From: CBDFHV01 sp965247705
GTDB lineage: Bacteria > Pseudomonadota > Alphaproteobacteria > Rhodospirillales > CAMCUA01
Direction: 5' to 3'
Length of the DNA: 64,000 nucleotides
Assembly: GCA_965247705.1 (NCBI GenBank)
Contig: CBDFHV010000079.1
Span: 62,001-126,000 of the forward strand
Shown: positions 8,375 to 17,504 of the stretch, piece by piece
Layout: every line of letters begins with the position of its first letter
How positions within the stretch are numbered: the stretch's first letter is position 1
Notes under the pieces: generated by a model
Database searches by the model: none
Seen by the model: the letters and a program-made list of their open reading frames with translations, nothing else
What the model was told of the DNA's origin: nothing
Program-made: the position numbers and the translations under genes

Positions 8375-9211
8375 ATGGCCAGCCGTTCGGCGCTTATTAA
8401 CGTCATGATCGGCGCCGCCCGCAAGGCGGCCCGACGCCTGATTCGCGACTTCGGGGAAGTGGAGAACCTCCAAGTCTCCCTCAAGGGCCCGGCCGACTTC
8501 GTGAGCAACGCCGATCGCAAGTCGGAACAGACCATCCACCATGAGCTGCTTAAGGCGCGGCCCCATTTCAGCTTCCTGATGGAGGAATCGGGCGCGGTCG
8601 AGGGCTCCGATACCAGCAACCGCTGGATCATCGATCCCCTGGACGGGACCACCAACTTCCTGCACGGGATTCCCCACTTCTCCATTTCCATCGGCCTGGA
8701 ACGGGACAACGACTTCTTTGCCGGCCTGGTCTACGCGCCGATCGTCGACGAGATGTTCTGGGCCGAGAAAGGGCAAGGCGCCTGGCTCAACGGCCGGCGA
8801 TTGCGGGTGTCGGGCCGGCGACACCTGGAAGAAGCCGTCATCACCACGGGCGTCCCGACACGCTACATCCCGGAACACCCGGAATTCCTGATGCAAATGG
8901 CGGCCGTCATGGACGCTACCGCGGGCGTCCGACGGTTTGGTTCGGCGGCGCTCGACATGGCCTACGTGGCGGCGGGCCGGTTCGAGGGGTTCTGGGAACC
9001 GGGCCTCAGCCTCTGGGACTATGCCGCCGGCGTGGTCCTGGTCCGCGAAGCAGGCGGTTTCGTCACTGCCGTCGACGGGCATACCAGTCCCGTCGACAGC
9101 GGTGACATCGCCGCCGCCAACTACCACCTCCATCGCCCCTTTACGACCCTTCTTCAAGAAGCTGCCCGGACGAAGCCGGTCACGCCGCCTGGCCGGAGCG
9201 CGCCCCCCTGA
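8375..9211 (+). CDS. Inositol monophosphatase family protein (SuhB-like)
   Basis: A 278-aa Mg-dependent phosphatase. The metal-site motifs are FLMEESGAVEG, WIIDPLDGTTNFLHGIPHFSISIGL and the C-terminal GFWEPGLSLWDYAAGVVLVREAGG. The length and motif order match inositol-1-monophosphatase/SuhB. It follows efp with a 9-base gap, a pairing common in Alphaproteobacteria. The physiological substrate cannot be fixed from sequence. Confidence 0.92.
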   Translation: MASRSALINVMIGAARKAARRLIRDFGEVENLQVSLKGPADFVSNADRKSEQTIHHELLKARPHFSFLMEESGAVEGSDTSNRWIIDPLDGTTNFLHGIPHFSISIGLERDNDFFAGLVYAPIVDEMFWAEKGQGAWLNGRRLRVSGRRHLEEAVITTGVPTRYIPEHPEFLMQMAAVMDATAGVRRFGSAALDMAYVAAGRFEGFWEPGLSLWDYAAGVVLVREAGGFVTAVDGHTSPVDSGDIAAANYHLHRPFTTLLQEAARTKPVTPPGRSAPP

Positions 9212-9336
9212 ATACCCGCCAGCCGCCGAGCCGCAAACCGGTTGTACGGGGACAGGGCGTTGGTTATGTTCGTGAAATGTTTGCCGTTCGGCGCCTCGCG
9301 TCGGCGATTCGGGTGGTTGGCGGAGAAGGTGCGACC

Positions 9337-10554
9337 ATGACACTTTCAGGCTACCGAGTGCGTTCGCGCACCCTCCTTGTCGGCCTCATGATTATCGTGT
9401 GTGCCGTCGGCTTCGGCGGGCCGACGCCCGCGGTGGCGCAAACGTCTCCCTATATCGACACCTCCAACGCCAGCGTGTCGGTCGACTACGGGGCCTTGGG
9501 GCTCGATATTGGCGGCGCGGGCACAATGCCGTCGGGCCTCGGTGGCGGACTCAGAATGCCGGGGGCCGAGCAGCCCCGGTCGCGGCTCCACGTGGCGCCG
9601 CCAGCCGGTTCAAGCGTTTCAACGGCCCGCCGGACCCTCACCGCGCCCCGCCCGCCGGCGCCGCCCCCGGTTCGATCGCGGCCGGCCCCCGCGGCCGCGC
9701 CACCGCCCGTGCCGGCACCAAAACCGCCGGTCAGTGTCGCCGCCGCGCCGCCGCCCGGTCCGCCCGCGCCACCCCCCGTCGCGCCGCCGGCGCCACGGAT
9801 CTCTCCGCCGCCGCGACCAGCCACGGCTGCCCCTCCGCCCGCCACGCCCATGCCCAGGTCGACATCCAGGGCGGGTTCAGCGGAGCCTCGCTCCCAACCT
9901 CGCGTGCCCGCGCCGCGTGCCAGCGCCCCGCCGCCACCGCCGGCCCTTGCCCCGCCGCCACCGCCTGCCGTTGCCCCGCCGCCACCGCCTGCCGTTGCCC
10001 CGCCGCCACCGCCCGCCATTGCCCCGCCGCCGCCAACCGCGCGCGCTCCCGCACCACCACCTGTTAGCGCTCCGCCACCACCTCCCGCTAGCGCGCCGCC
10101 ACCTCCTGCCGTGGCGCCACCGCCACCACCCGCCCTGGCGCCACCGCCCGCGCCGGCACCGAGGGTCACCGCGCCGCCGCCCGCGCCGCCCGCCGCCTCG
10201 CAGACCGCCGCCCTCAAAACGGAGCCAGCGCCCAGCAAGATCGGCGACGCCATGAAGGTCGTGTTCGAGGGCGAGGAATCTCGCCTTCCCGAGAGCGTCG
10301 AGGCGTCGCTCCGCGAGACGGCCGGGGCGCTCAAGGGCCGTCAGGAAATGCGCCTGCAACTGATGGCCTACGCGGGTGGATCTTCCCTGTCGCCCAGCAA
10401 GGCACGCCGATTGTCCCTGTCGCGCGCCCTCTCCGTTCGTTCCTTCCTGATCGAGCACGGCGTGCGTAGTACGCGTATCGACGTTCGCGCCCTTGGCAAC
10501 AAGACGACCGAAGAACCCGTCAACCGCGTCGACGTCATCATCACCGAACGATGA
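9337..10554 (+). CDS. Secreted proline-rich protein with OmpA-like C-terminus
   Basis: A 405-aa envelope protein. The chosen ATG, after a GGAGAAGG ribosome-binding site, gives a signal peptide ending ...PAVAQ. An upstream in-frame start adds 20 residues before the signal. Residues about 75-310 are a low-complexity Pro/Ala region with PPPPPA repeats. The last 95 residues (KVVFEGEESRLPE ... RIDVRALGNKTTEEPVNRVDVIITER) look like an OmpA peptidoglycan-binding domain. The proline tract would span periplasm or cell wall as a stiff rod. It is followed by MotA-like and MotB-like genes, so it may belong to that complex. Confidence 0.85.
   Translation: MTLSGYRVRSRTLLVGLMIIVCAVGFGGPTPAVAQTSPYIDTSNASVSVDYGALGLDIGGAGTMPSGLGGGLRMPGAEQPRSRLHVAPPAGSSVSTARRTLTAPRPPAPPPVRSRPAPAAAPPPVPAPKPPVSVAAAPPPGPPAPPPVAPPAPRISPPPRPATAAPPPATPMPRSTSRAGSAEPRSQPRVPAPRASAPPPPPALAPPPPPAVAPPPPPAVAPPPPPAIAPPPPTARAPAPPPVSAPPPPPASAPPPPAVAPPPPPALAPPPAPAPRVTAPPPAPPAASQTAALKTEPAPSKIGDAMKVVFEGEESRLPESVEASLRETAGALKGRQEMRLQLMAYAGGSSLSPSKARRLSLSRALSVRSFLIEHGVRSTRIDVRALGNKTTEEPVNRVDVIITER
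9925..10032 (+). repeat. In-gene 24-bp tandem repeat coding PPPPPAVA
   Basis: Inside the proline-rich gene, a 24-bp unit (starting GCCCCGCCGCCACCGCCTGC) is repeated from 9949 with near-perfect copies at 9949-9972, 9973-9996 and 9997-10020, and with decayed copies on both sides. It encodes consecutive PPPPPA(V/I)A blocks. The low divergence of the central copies suggests recent slippage expansion, so copy number may vary between strains. Confidence 0.8.
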
Positions 10555-10595
10555 CGGCCGTACGCCAACGGGTCTGATCGAGGAGAAACGTCACC

Positions 10596-11741
10596 ATGGG
10601 CGGGCCTCGGCGCCACGTGCGCAACATGATCATATTCGTCATCGCCGTGGTGGCCGCCGCCGGGGTCCTCTTTCCCCCGTTGCGGAACGCCTTCATGGCA
10701 AATGCGCCGCTGAATGCCCTTATTCTCGGCGTTTTCGTGCTCGGCGTGGCCTACAACTTCCTCATGGTCCTGCGATTGTTTCCGGAAGTGGCCTGGATCG
10801 AGAGCATTCGCGACAGCCGGCCCGGTCCCACGGCGCCGCGACCCCGCCTGCTGGCCCCGATGGCCACCTTGTTGGGGGAACGGGACCAGTTCCGCCTGTC
10901 GGCCATCTCCCTGCGCTCGCTTCTCGACAGCATCAGTTCGCGTCTGGACGAACAGCGCGAGATGTCCCGCTACACCATCGGCTTGCTGATATTTCTTGGT
11001 CTTCTAGGCACGTTCTGGGGACTGCTGCAGACCATCCAGTCCATTGGCGACGTCATCGGCGGACTGTCCCTCGGCGGCGACAGCAGCGTCGCCAACGTTT
11101 TCGAGGATTTGAAGCGCGGCCTGGAGGCGCCCATGCAGGGGATGGGAACGGCCTTCAGTTCGTCCCTCTTTGGTCTGGCCGGCTCGTTGGTCCTCGGGTT
11201 TCTGGACCTGCAAGCGAACCGGGCGCAGAACAATTTCTACAACGACCTGGAGGAATGGCTGTCAAGCCAGACCCGCCTGAGCAGCGGCGGGCCCATGTCG
11301 TTGGAGGGCGAACACTCCGTGCCGGCCTACGTGCAGGCGCTTCTGGAGCAGACGGCGGAAAGCCTGGAAAACCTGCAACGCACCATGTCCCGGGGCGAGG
11401 AAAGCCGCATTTCGTCGAATGCCTCGTTCCGCGATATGGTCGACAAGCTGGGCACGCTGACCGAACACATGCGGACCGAGCAGGCGGTCATGATGCGTCT
11501 GGCCGAGGCCCAGAGCGAGATCAGACCCATCCTGGCCCGCCTCGCCGACATTTCGGAAGGACCCCGTGACGGCGGCGTGGATGAAGCGACGCGCACCCAC
11601 ATCCGCAACCTGGACGTCTACGTCGCCCGCATGCTCGATGAGATGAACGCGGGTCGGGAAGAGATCGTCCAGGAGGTACGGAGCGAGATCAAGTTGCTGG
11701 CCCGTACGATTGCCGCCCTTTCCAGCACTCGGGAGCGGTAG
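10596..11741 (+). CDS. MotA/TolQ/ExbB-like proton-channel protein
   Basis: A 381-aa membrane protein. Two N-terminal TM segments (residues about 9-27 and 36-56) are followed by a cytoplasmic loop. The channel-forming pair comes next (TIGLLIFLGLLGTFWGLLQTI and MGTAFSSSLFGLAGSLVLGF), then a long helical cytoplasmic tail of about 170 residues. The GTFxGLL...AFxSSLxGL pattern is that of MotA/ExbB/TolQ stator subunits. It is followed 25 bases later by a MotB-like gene. A tail of this length is unlike ExbB or TolQ and recalls MotA-like proteins of unknown role. Confidence 0.85.
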   Translation: MGGPRRHVRNMIIFVIAVVAAAGVLFPPLRNAFMANAPLNALILGVFVLGVAYNFLMVLRLFPEVAWIESIRDSRPGPTAPRPRLLAPMATLLGERDQFRLSAISLRSLLDSISSRLDEQREMSRYTIGLLIFLGLLGTFWGLLQTIQSIGDVIGGLSLGGDSSVANVFEDLKRGLEAPMQGMGTAFSSSLFGLAGSLVLGFLDLQANRAQNNFYNDLEEWLSSQTRLSSGGPMSLEGEHSVPAYVQALLEQTAESLENLQRTMSRGEESRISSNASFRDMVDKLGTLTEHMRTEQAVMMRLAEAQSEIRPILARLADISEGPRDGGVDEATRTHIRNLDVYVARMLDEMNAGREEIVQEVRSEIKLLARTIAALSSTRER

Positions 11742-11766
11742 CCGAGGCCCTTCGGCACGCTGAACC

Positions 11767-13233
11767 ATGGCCTCCCTCGCCCGCCGCCCCCGTTCGACCC
11801 CCAACATCTGGCCGGGATTCGTCGACGCCCTGGCGACGTTGCTGATGGTCGTCATCTTTCTGTTGATGATTTTCGTGCTGGCCCAGTTCTTCCTCAACGA
11901 GGCCATCCACGGCCGAGACGAGGCCCTGGTGCGGTTGGAAAGCCAAGTAAGCGAACTCGCCGATCTCCTGTCCCTGGAGCGCGAAGCGAATTCGGACCTG
12001 CGCCTGAACGTCGCCCAGCTTTCGGGCGAGCTGCAGGCCTCCGTCGAACTCCGCGACGACTTGAGATCGGCCGTGGAGACGTTGACCCTGCGGGCCGAGG
12101 CGGCGGAAGGCGAGACGACGAAACTCGGCCAATCCCTCGAGGAAGCCTTCAAGACCATCATGGCCGACAAGGACGCCATCGAGCTCCAGGTGCGCCAGAT
12201 CACCTCCCTGCGCGACCAGCTCACGACCCTTGAGGCGCTGAAGGAGGAGATGGAGCGGGACGTCAGTGCCATGGCTTCCCGACTCGCCGAACAGGAAAAG
12301 CTGCACGACGCGGACCAGGCGACCATCGACAAACAGACGGAGCGGCTTGCCCTCCTGGTCCAGGACGTGGCCGCCTTGACCGCCCTCAGGGAAAAGCTGG
12401 AGTCGCAAGTGTCCAGCTTGTCGTCCCGCCTGGATGAATCGGAAACCACCCTGGTAAAGGAGCAGGAGCTGCTGCGCATCGCCCGGGCCGAACTGGCCAA
12501 CAAGGACGCGACGCTGGCCGAGGAACGGGATCTGCTTCAAGTCGCCCGCGCCCAATTGGAGCAGGCGCGCTCCACCCTTGGGGATGAACAAGAGGTCTCG
12601 GAGACCGCCCGCGCCCAGCTGGCGCTGCTCAACCGGCAAATGGGGACCTTGCGCGAACAACTGCTGAAACTTTCGGCCGCCCTGGAAGCCTCCGAAACCA
12701 AGGCCGCCGATCAAAAAGTCCATATTTCGACCCTGGGCGCCCGGCTCAACGCGGCCCTGGCCAGCAAGGTGCAGGAACTCTCCCGCTATCGTTCGGAATT
12801 TTTTGGCCGCCTGCGGGAAGTGCTGGGTAGCCGGGAGGGCGTTCGGATCGTCGGCGACCGATTCGTTCTCCAGTCCGAAATCCTGTTCGATACGGGCTCC
12901 GCGGAGATGGGATTGGAGGGCGTGAATCAACTTGGGCGCCTGGCCGAGACACTGGCCGAACTGTCCTTTCGCATCCCGTCGGAGATCGACTGGGTGCTGC
13001 GCGTCGACGGGCATACGGACCGCATTCCCATCGCCACCGCCCGCTACCCGTCGAACTGGGAGCTGTCCACCGACCGCGCCACCTCGGTCGTCAAGTTTCT
13101 GATCGATCAGGGTATTCCACCCAACCGCCTGGCGGCGACCGGGTTCGCCGAATTTCAGCCCCTTGACCCGGGAGACGACCCCGTCGCATACCGGCGCAAC
13201 CGCCGGATCGAGCTGAAGCTTACCCAACGCTGA
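11767..13233 (+). CDS. MotB-like OmpA-family protein with long coiled coil
   Basis: A 488-aa protein. One N-terminal TM segment (about residues 22-42) is preceded by the conserved Asp of PGFVDALATLLMV, the proton-binding position in MotB/TolR/ExbD. A coiled coil of about 290 residues (45-335) has LExQVSEL-type heptads. A C-terminal OmpA domain follows: FDTGSAEMGLEGVNQL, VDGHTDRIPI, NWELSTDRATSVVKFL. It would pair with the preceding MotA-like protein and anchor in peptidoglycan. The coiled coil is far longer than in MotB. Confidence 0.87.
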   Translation: MASLARRPRSTPNIWPGFVDALATLLMVVIFLLMIFVLAQFFLNEAIHGRDEALVRLESQVSELADLLSLEREANSDLRLNVAQLSGELQASVELRDDLRSAVETLTLRAEAAEGETTKLGQSLEEAFKTIMADKDAIELQVRQITSLRDQLTTLEALKEEMERDVSAMASRLAEQEKLHDADQATIDKQTERLALLVQDVAALTALREKLESQVSSLSSRLDESETTLVKEQELLRIARAELANKDATLAEERDLLQVARAQLEQARSTLGDEQEVSETARAQLALLNRQMGTLREQLLKLSAALEASETKAADQKVHISTLGARLNAALASKVQELSRYRSEFFGRLREVLGSREGVRIVGDRFVLQSEILFDTGSAEMGLEGVNQLGRLAETLAELSFRIPSEIDWVLRVDGHTDRIPIATARYPSNWELSTDRATSVVKFLIDQGIPPNRLAATGFAEFQPLDPGDDPVAYRRNRRIELKLTQR

Positions 13234-13302
13234 GGCAAGAGTTCTCGCTACGCCTATCTTTGGCGCCGTCCGGTCCCCGGCTTTATTTCCGCGCGGCGCC
13301 CC

Positions 13303-14487
13303 ATGGCCATCCTTTTCGTCATCGTCCTGATCGACCTGATCGGTTTCGGAATCATCATTCCCCTGTTGCCGTTCTACGCCGAGCGATTCGGCGCCAGCCC
13401 CGATCAGGTGGGCCTGCTGATGGCCACCTACTCCCTCACCCAGCTCTTCGCGGCGCCGCTGTGGGGCCGGTGGAGCGACCGCATCGGGCGCCGGCCGGTT
13501 CTGCTGATCACCCTTGCCGGCGCCGCCGCATCCTATGTCTGGCTGGGCATGGCGGACGCCCTGTGGATGCTGTTCGCCGCCCGGGCGGCGGGCGGCGCCA
13601 TGGCCGGGAACATCGCCGCCGCGTTCGCCTACATGGCCGATGTAACCGACGGCGAAAGCCGCGCCCGTGGAATGGGACTCGTGGGCGCGGCTTTCGGCCT
13701 TGGCTTCATCTTGGGTCCTGCCATCGGCGGACTTCTGGCCGGTGCCGATCCGGCCACCGCCGACTACGCCAGACCCGCCTACGCCGGCGCGGGGCTGTCC
13801 TTGATGGCCTTCCTGGTCGCGCTCGTTCGCCTGCCGGAGTCCCTTCCGGCGGCGCGGCGCGAGGCGAGAAAGCGCGTCAAACGGCTGCCGTTCCTGCCCC
13901 TGTTGCGCCGACCGGGAATGGGGCGTCCGCTACTGATCTCGTTCCTCGCGACGTTCGTCTTCGCCGGCATGGAGGCCACGTTCGCCCTGTGGACCGAGCG
14001 GCGATTCGCCTGGGGACCGCTGCAGATCGGCTTGCTGTTCGCCTTCGTCGGCGTCATCGCCGCCGCCATCCAGGGCGGCCTGATCGGCCGCCTGGCTGCC
14101 CGTTTTGGAGAACGACGGCTGATCGTGCAGGGCGCCGCGGCTTTTGCCGTCGGCATGGGGCTGGTGCCGCTGGCCCACCATCCCGCGGTCCTGGTGGTCG
14201 CGATGATGGTGCTGGCCTATGGGTTCAGCATTATGTCCCCGTCGCTCAACAGCCTGATCTCGCGCCGCGCCGCGGCCATCGAGCAGGGCGAGGCAATGGG
14301 CGTCGCCCGATCGGCGACGATTCTGGCGCGTGTCGTCGGTCCGGCGACGGCGGGGATGGTGTTTGCCTATGCCGGCATGGACTGGCCGTACCTGACCGGG
14401 GGCGTGGTGATGGTGGGGGTGGTTTTCCTCGCTCGCGGACTCGGTGACGAGAGGGACGCATCGCCAGAGGGGGCCCCTCCACCATGA
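13303..14487 (+). CDS. MFS transporter, TetA-like drug:proton antiporter family
   Basis: A 394-aa protein with 12 predicted TM helices. The signature loop 2-3 motif is GRWSDRIGRRPVLL, and an equivalent degenerate repeat is GRLAARFGERRLI in the second half. The N-terminus FVIVLIDLIGFGIIIPLLPFYAE is typical of the TetA/multidrug MFS subgroup. The likely function is proton-driven efflux; the substrate cannot be predicted. It stands 69 bases after the MotB-like gene, and no dedicated regulator is adjacent. Confidence 0.88.
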   Translation: MAILFVIVLIDLIGFGIIIPLLPFYAERFGASPDQVGLLMATYSLTQLFAAPLWGRWSDRIGRRPVLLITLAGAAASYVWLGMADALWMLFAARAAGGAMAGNIAAAFAYMADVTDGESRARGMGLVGAAFGLGFILGPAIGGLLAGADPATADYARPAYAGAGLSLMAFLVALVRLPESLPAARREARKRVKRLPFLPLLRRPGMGRPLLISFLATFVFAGMEATFALWTERRFAWGPLQIGLLFAFVGVIAAAIQGGLIGRLAARFGERRLIVQGAAAFAVGMGLVPLAHHPAVLVVAMMVLAYGFSIMSPSLNSLISRRAAAIEQGEAMGVARSATILARVVGPATAGMVFAYAGMDWPYLTGGVVMVGVVFLARGLGDERDASPEGAPPP

Positions 14488-14556
14488 TCACCCGAACCTT
14501 GATCCGTGGCCCCGGCTTGGCTATAGAATGCGGCTTCATCCTGGAGAACGGACGCC

Positions 14557-14781
14557 ATGAAGAAGGACATCCACCCCGAGTACCACGAGATCAAGGTCGT
14601 GATGACAGACGGAACCGAATTCACGACCCGCTCCACCTGGGGAAGCGCCGGAGACAGCATGCGTCTGGATATCGATACCAAGACCCATCCGGCCTGGACG
14701 GGCGTACATCGCCTGGTTGACAGCGGCGGCCAGGTGGCGAAGTTCAACAAACGCTTCAAGGGCTTGGGCCTCAAGGAGTAG
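14557..14781 (+). CDS. rpmE: 50S ribosomal protein L31
   Basis: A 74-aa ribosomal protein. MKKDIHPEYHEIKVVMTDGTEF, then THPAWTGVHRLVDSGGQVAKFNKRFKGL, is characteristic of L31. There are no cysteines, so it is the zinc-independent (C-minus) form, usual in Alphaproteobacteria. A GGAG ribosome-binding site precedes the ATG. Confidence 0.95.
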   Translation: MKKDIHPEYHEIKVVMTDGTEFTTRSTWGSAGDSMRLDIDTKTHPAWTGVHRLVDSGGQVAKFNKRFKGLGLKE

Positions 14782-14892
14782 GGTTCTCCGCCCCGCGGGC
14801 GTCGACGACGGCCGCTTTGGACCACTAGCGACACGTGCTAGTATTCATCCAACCCTGTTCGCGACGGGCGCGCGGGCGGGGATTGGTTTCGT

Positions 14893-16722
14893 GTGTCCGA
14901 GCGGATATTCGGAATGGCGGGTCAGACCACATACGAGGTCTCTGTGCTGCAAGGCGGCCGGTGGGAAATCCATTCCCGCTATAACGCCATGCAGAAGGAC
15001 GACGCCATCCAGGAGGCCATGTCCCTGGGGACCACGCCCGGTATCGAGGCCACCAAGGTTATCCGCGAGGTCTATGACCCCAAGGAGGGGCTGGCGGAGG
15101 AATATACGGTCTACAAGAGCGAGTCGGCGCGCTCCAAGCCCAGCCGACCCACGCCCCCGGCGGCGGCGCCCGCCCGGTCCCGGTCCAAGCCCGGGAAGTC
15201 GACGGCCCGCGGCACGCCGGCCCGTGCCGCCCCCGCTGGGGATAGGGAAACCGCCACTCGCCCCCGTCAGAGACGCCCCAAGGCCAAGCCGCGCGCGACA
15301 TTGATAAGCGTGCTCGTCAAGCTCATGCTGGTGATCCTGATGAGCGTCGCCGTCGCCTCCCTGATGGCGGGGATCGGGGCGGCCTTCTTGCCCCATACCC
15401 AGTTGTACGGCATCTCCCTATCGGGACCATCCCGGGACAATGTCCTGATCGTGATCTTCATTGTTGGCTTCGTGCTGACCGCCGTGCTGTCCTTCAAGTC
15501 CTTCCTGTCGAAGGTGGATCTCGCCGCCGTCGGCGAACGCAAGGGAGTGGCGGCACCGCAACCGGCGCCCCGGGCCCGGGCCCGGCAGGCGGGCCAGGCG
15601 GATGTCCTGAAGCATATCGACGTCACTCTGCCGCCGTCGGCGGAAGAGCCGCCGCCCGCCGGCGAGGAAGCCCCGGCCGAAGCCGACGACGCGCCGGAAA
15701 AAGAGGACGAGACCAAGAAGGAGGAGGAGGAAAAAGAGGAAGCGAAAACCGCCGCGGCCGATCTTTCGCCCAACGCGGAGCAACAGAAGCGCTACATGAT
15801 GAAGTTCCTGGGCGACTCCCTGGCCGAAACCAAGGACGCGCACAAGTCCCTCGACAATTTCAACAAGTTCGGCGTCAACCTGTACCTGGCCGGCGCCTGC
15901 GAGGCCATCGCCAAGAAAAAGAACCTGGACGAGTCGGAAGGCGCGGGCATTCTCAGCGATGGTGTTCAGGTGATGGGCTTCAACAAGCAATCGGCCGATT
16001 CATTCGCCCAAAAGAAGGAGGAGTACCTGCTTGCCGACAGCCGCTACATGCAGATGTATCAGGCCGGACGCAACGCCATGAATACCTCTCTCGGGGGAGA
16101 CTCCGCGGCGCCAAAGCAGCTCGACAAGTCGCTCACCGAGTGGAACAAACCCAAGGCGAAGGAAGAAAATACCGGGCCGATCACCGTCATGTTTACCGAT
16201 ATGGTGGGCTCCACGGCCCTGACCCAGGATAAGGGGGATGCGGTGGCCCAGGAGGTGGTGCGGGCCCATAATCGGGTGGTCCGCGACGCCCTCAGCCGCT
16301 GTGCCGGGCGCGAGATCAAGCACACGGGAGACGGCATCATGGCGTCGTTCGACACCACGTCGAACAGCGTCGAAGCCTCGATGTTGATCCAGCGCGGCGC
16401 CCGCGCCCACAGCGTGGCGAACCCGGACCTGCCGCTGAAGCTGAAGATCGGCATCAACGCCGGTGAACCCATCGCCGAGGACGACGATCTGTTCGGCACC
16501 ACGGTCCAGCTGTCGGCGCGCATCGTCGACAAGGCCGGCGAGGGAGAGACCTACGTTTCGGAGATCGTTCGCGGTATCTGCGCCGGCAAGGAACTGGGCT
16601 TCCGCAGCGTCGGCCAGTTCGACATGAAGGGGTTCCCGGAACCCATCACCTTGTTCGAGGTCTTGTGGGACACCGAGGACGACGCCGCCGCGGGGTCGGA
16701 AACGGCCGTCGCCGCCGAATAG
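14893..16722 (+). CDS. Membrane-bound class III adenylate/guanylate cyclase
   Basis: A 609-aa protein. The N-terminal domain (YEVSVLQGGRWEIHSRYNAMQKDDAIQEA) is followed by a basic linker, two TM segments (about residues 138-163 and 182-204), an acidic linker rich in E/K, and a helical region. The catalytic domain begins near residue 427. Its metal-binding Asp motifs FTDMVGSTAL and HTGDGIMASF and the segment DLFGTTVQLSARIVDKAGEG are intact, so activity is likely. A GTG at 14893 is used; an ATG at 14914 is equally possible. It probably makes cAMP; the purine specificity is unproven. Confidence 0.88.
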   Translation: MSERIFGMAGQTTYEVSVLQGGRWEIHSRYNAMQKDDAIQEAMSLGTTPGIEATKVIREVYDPKEGLAEEYTVYKSESARSKPSRPTPPAAAPARSRSKPGKSTARGTPARAAPAGDRETATRPRQRRPKAKPRATLISVLVKLMLVILMSVAVASLMAGIGAAFLPHTQLYGISLSGPSRDNVLIVIFIVGFVLTAVLSFKSFLSKVDLAAVGERKGVAAPQPAPRARARQAGQADVLKHIDVTLPPSAEEPPPAGEEAPAEADDAPEKEDETKKEEEEKEEAKTAAADLSPNAEQQKRYMMKFLGDSLAETKDAHKSLDNFNKFGVNLYLAGACEAIAKKKNLDESEGAGILSDGVQVMGFNKQSADSFAQKKEEYLLADSRYMQMYQAGRNAMNTSLGGDSAAPKQLDKSLTEWNKPKAKEENTGPITVMFTDMVGSTALTQDKGDAVAQEVVRAHNRVVRDALSRCAGREIKHTGDGIMASFDTTSNSVEASMLIQRGARAHSVANPDLPLKLKIGINAGEPIAEDDDLFGTTVQLSARIVDKAGEGETYVSEIVRGICAGKELGFRSVGQFDMKGFPEPITLFEVLWDTEDDAAAGSETAVAAE

Positions 16723-16756
16723 GGATCGCGCCCCTCAAACGTCGCCGGGAACCTGC

Positions 16757-16785
16757 CTTGACGGGGTCCCTTTCCCGCCCCATCT
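16757..16785 (+). promoter_or_regulatory. Sigma-32 (RpoH)-type promoter for hsp20
   Basis: CTTGAC at 16757-16762 and CCCCATCT at 16778-16785 are separated by 15 bases. They match the alphaproteobacterial heat-shock sigma factor pattern (CTTGA, then CCCCATNT). The site lies about 110 bases upstream of the small heat-shock gene on the same strand, leaving a leader of about 100 nt. Confidence 0.6.
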
Positions 16786-16831
16786 CACGCCTGCCGCGGA
16801 TGCCATTGATCGGGTCCGTTGGCTCTCGTCT

Positions 16832-16893
16832 CTCGAAACGCGGCCCCTTGGGCGCGCTTCGAGTTGGATAGTTGCTCACACAGGAGGACTATG
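16832..16893 (+). promoter_or_regulatory. ROSE-like RNA thermometer in hsp20 leader
   Basis: The leader contains a hairpin with arms CTCGAA (16832-16837) and TTCGAG (16858-16863) that enclose a further GC stem. Next comes UUGCU (16872-16876), a 5-nt loop and the Shine-Dalgarno AGGAG (16882-16886). UUGCU opposite AGGAG, with one internal G-G mismatch, is the hallmark of the final hairpin of ROSE elements, which melts on heat shock to free the ribosome-binding site. It was not folded computationally. Confidence 0.55.
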
Positions 16894-17349
16894 ACCATGA
16901 ACGCGTTCGATTTCTCTCCCTTCCATCGATATTCCATCGGCTTCGACCGCTTGCAGCGGCTGCGCGACGGCGTCGCCAACCAGGGTTCCCAAGCGCCGTC
17001 CTACCCGCCCTACGACATCGAAGTCCTCGACGACAACGTCTATCGGATCACCATGGCGGTGGCCGGCTTCGGCCAGGAAGACCTGGACATCACCGTGAAG
17101 GACAACAAGCTGGTAATCTCCGGCAAGAAGCGGGGGAATGGCAACGGCGCAGCCTACCTGCATCGGGGCATTGCCGGTCGCGCTTTCGAGCGGCGCTTCG
17201 AACTTGCCGATAACATCCACGTCACGGGCGCCAACGTGGTCAATGGCATGCTCCAGGTGGATCTGGATCGGGAGGTCCCGGAGGACCAGAAGCCCCGCCG
17301 CATCGAGATCGGCGATCGGCCCCCGGCGATCGAGGACAAAGCCGCCTGA
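16891..17349 (+). CDS. Small heat shock protein, Hsp20/IbpA family
   Basis: A 152-aa alpha-crystallin-type chaperone that holds unfolding proteins. The N-terminus MTMNAFDFSPFHRYSIGFDRL is typical of IbpA-like proteins of Alphaproteobacteria. The crystallin domain runs from PPYDIEVLDDNVYRITMAVAGF to GMLQVDLDREVPEDQKPRRIEI. The ATG at 16891 follows AGGAGG. The frame is open further upstream, but that stretch is the leader. Control by heat through the sigma-32-type promoter and ROSE-like hairpin is predicted. Confidence 0.93.
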   Translation: MTMNAFDFSPFHRYSIGFDRLQRLRDGVANQGSQAPSYPPYDIEVLDDNVYRITMAVAGFGQEDLDITVKDNKLVISGKKRGNGNGAAYLHRGIAGRAFERRFELADNIHVTGANVVNGMLQVDLDREVPEDQKPRRIEIGDRPPAIEDKAA

Positions 17350-17504
17350 TCGCCACCGCGACCTCACGGAACAGACGGGTGGTCGCGCCGTCCCTGGCCG
17401 GCGGCGCGCCCCTGCTGTCCGAACTCCCTAACGCCTGCAATGTCAACGCCATGCGGGATCGCGGCCGGGGCGGTTCACTCTCCCATCGGCAAGTCGAAAA
17501 AGTT

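Noticed and set aside
9925..10160. Regular repeats that could suggest a CRISPR-like array
   Set aside because: The 24-bp units are direct, without spacers, in frame and code proline blocks.
10596..13233. Zorya-like anti-phage system (ZorAB) suggested by MotA/MotB-like pair
   Set aside because: No ZorC, ZorD or ZorE gene is adjacent. Neighbours are housekeeping or envelope genes. The pair fits a chromosomal envelope complex better.
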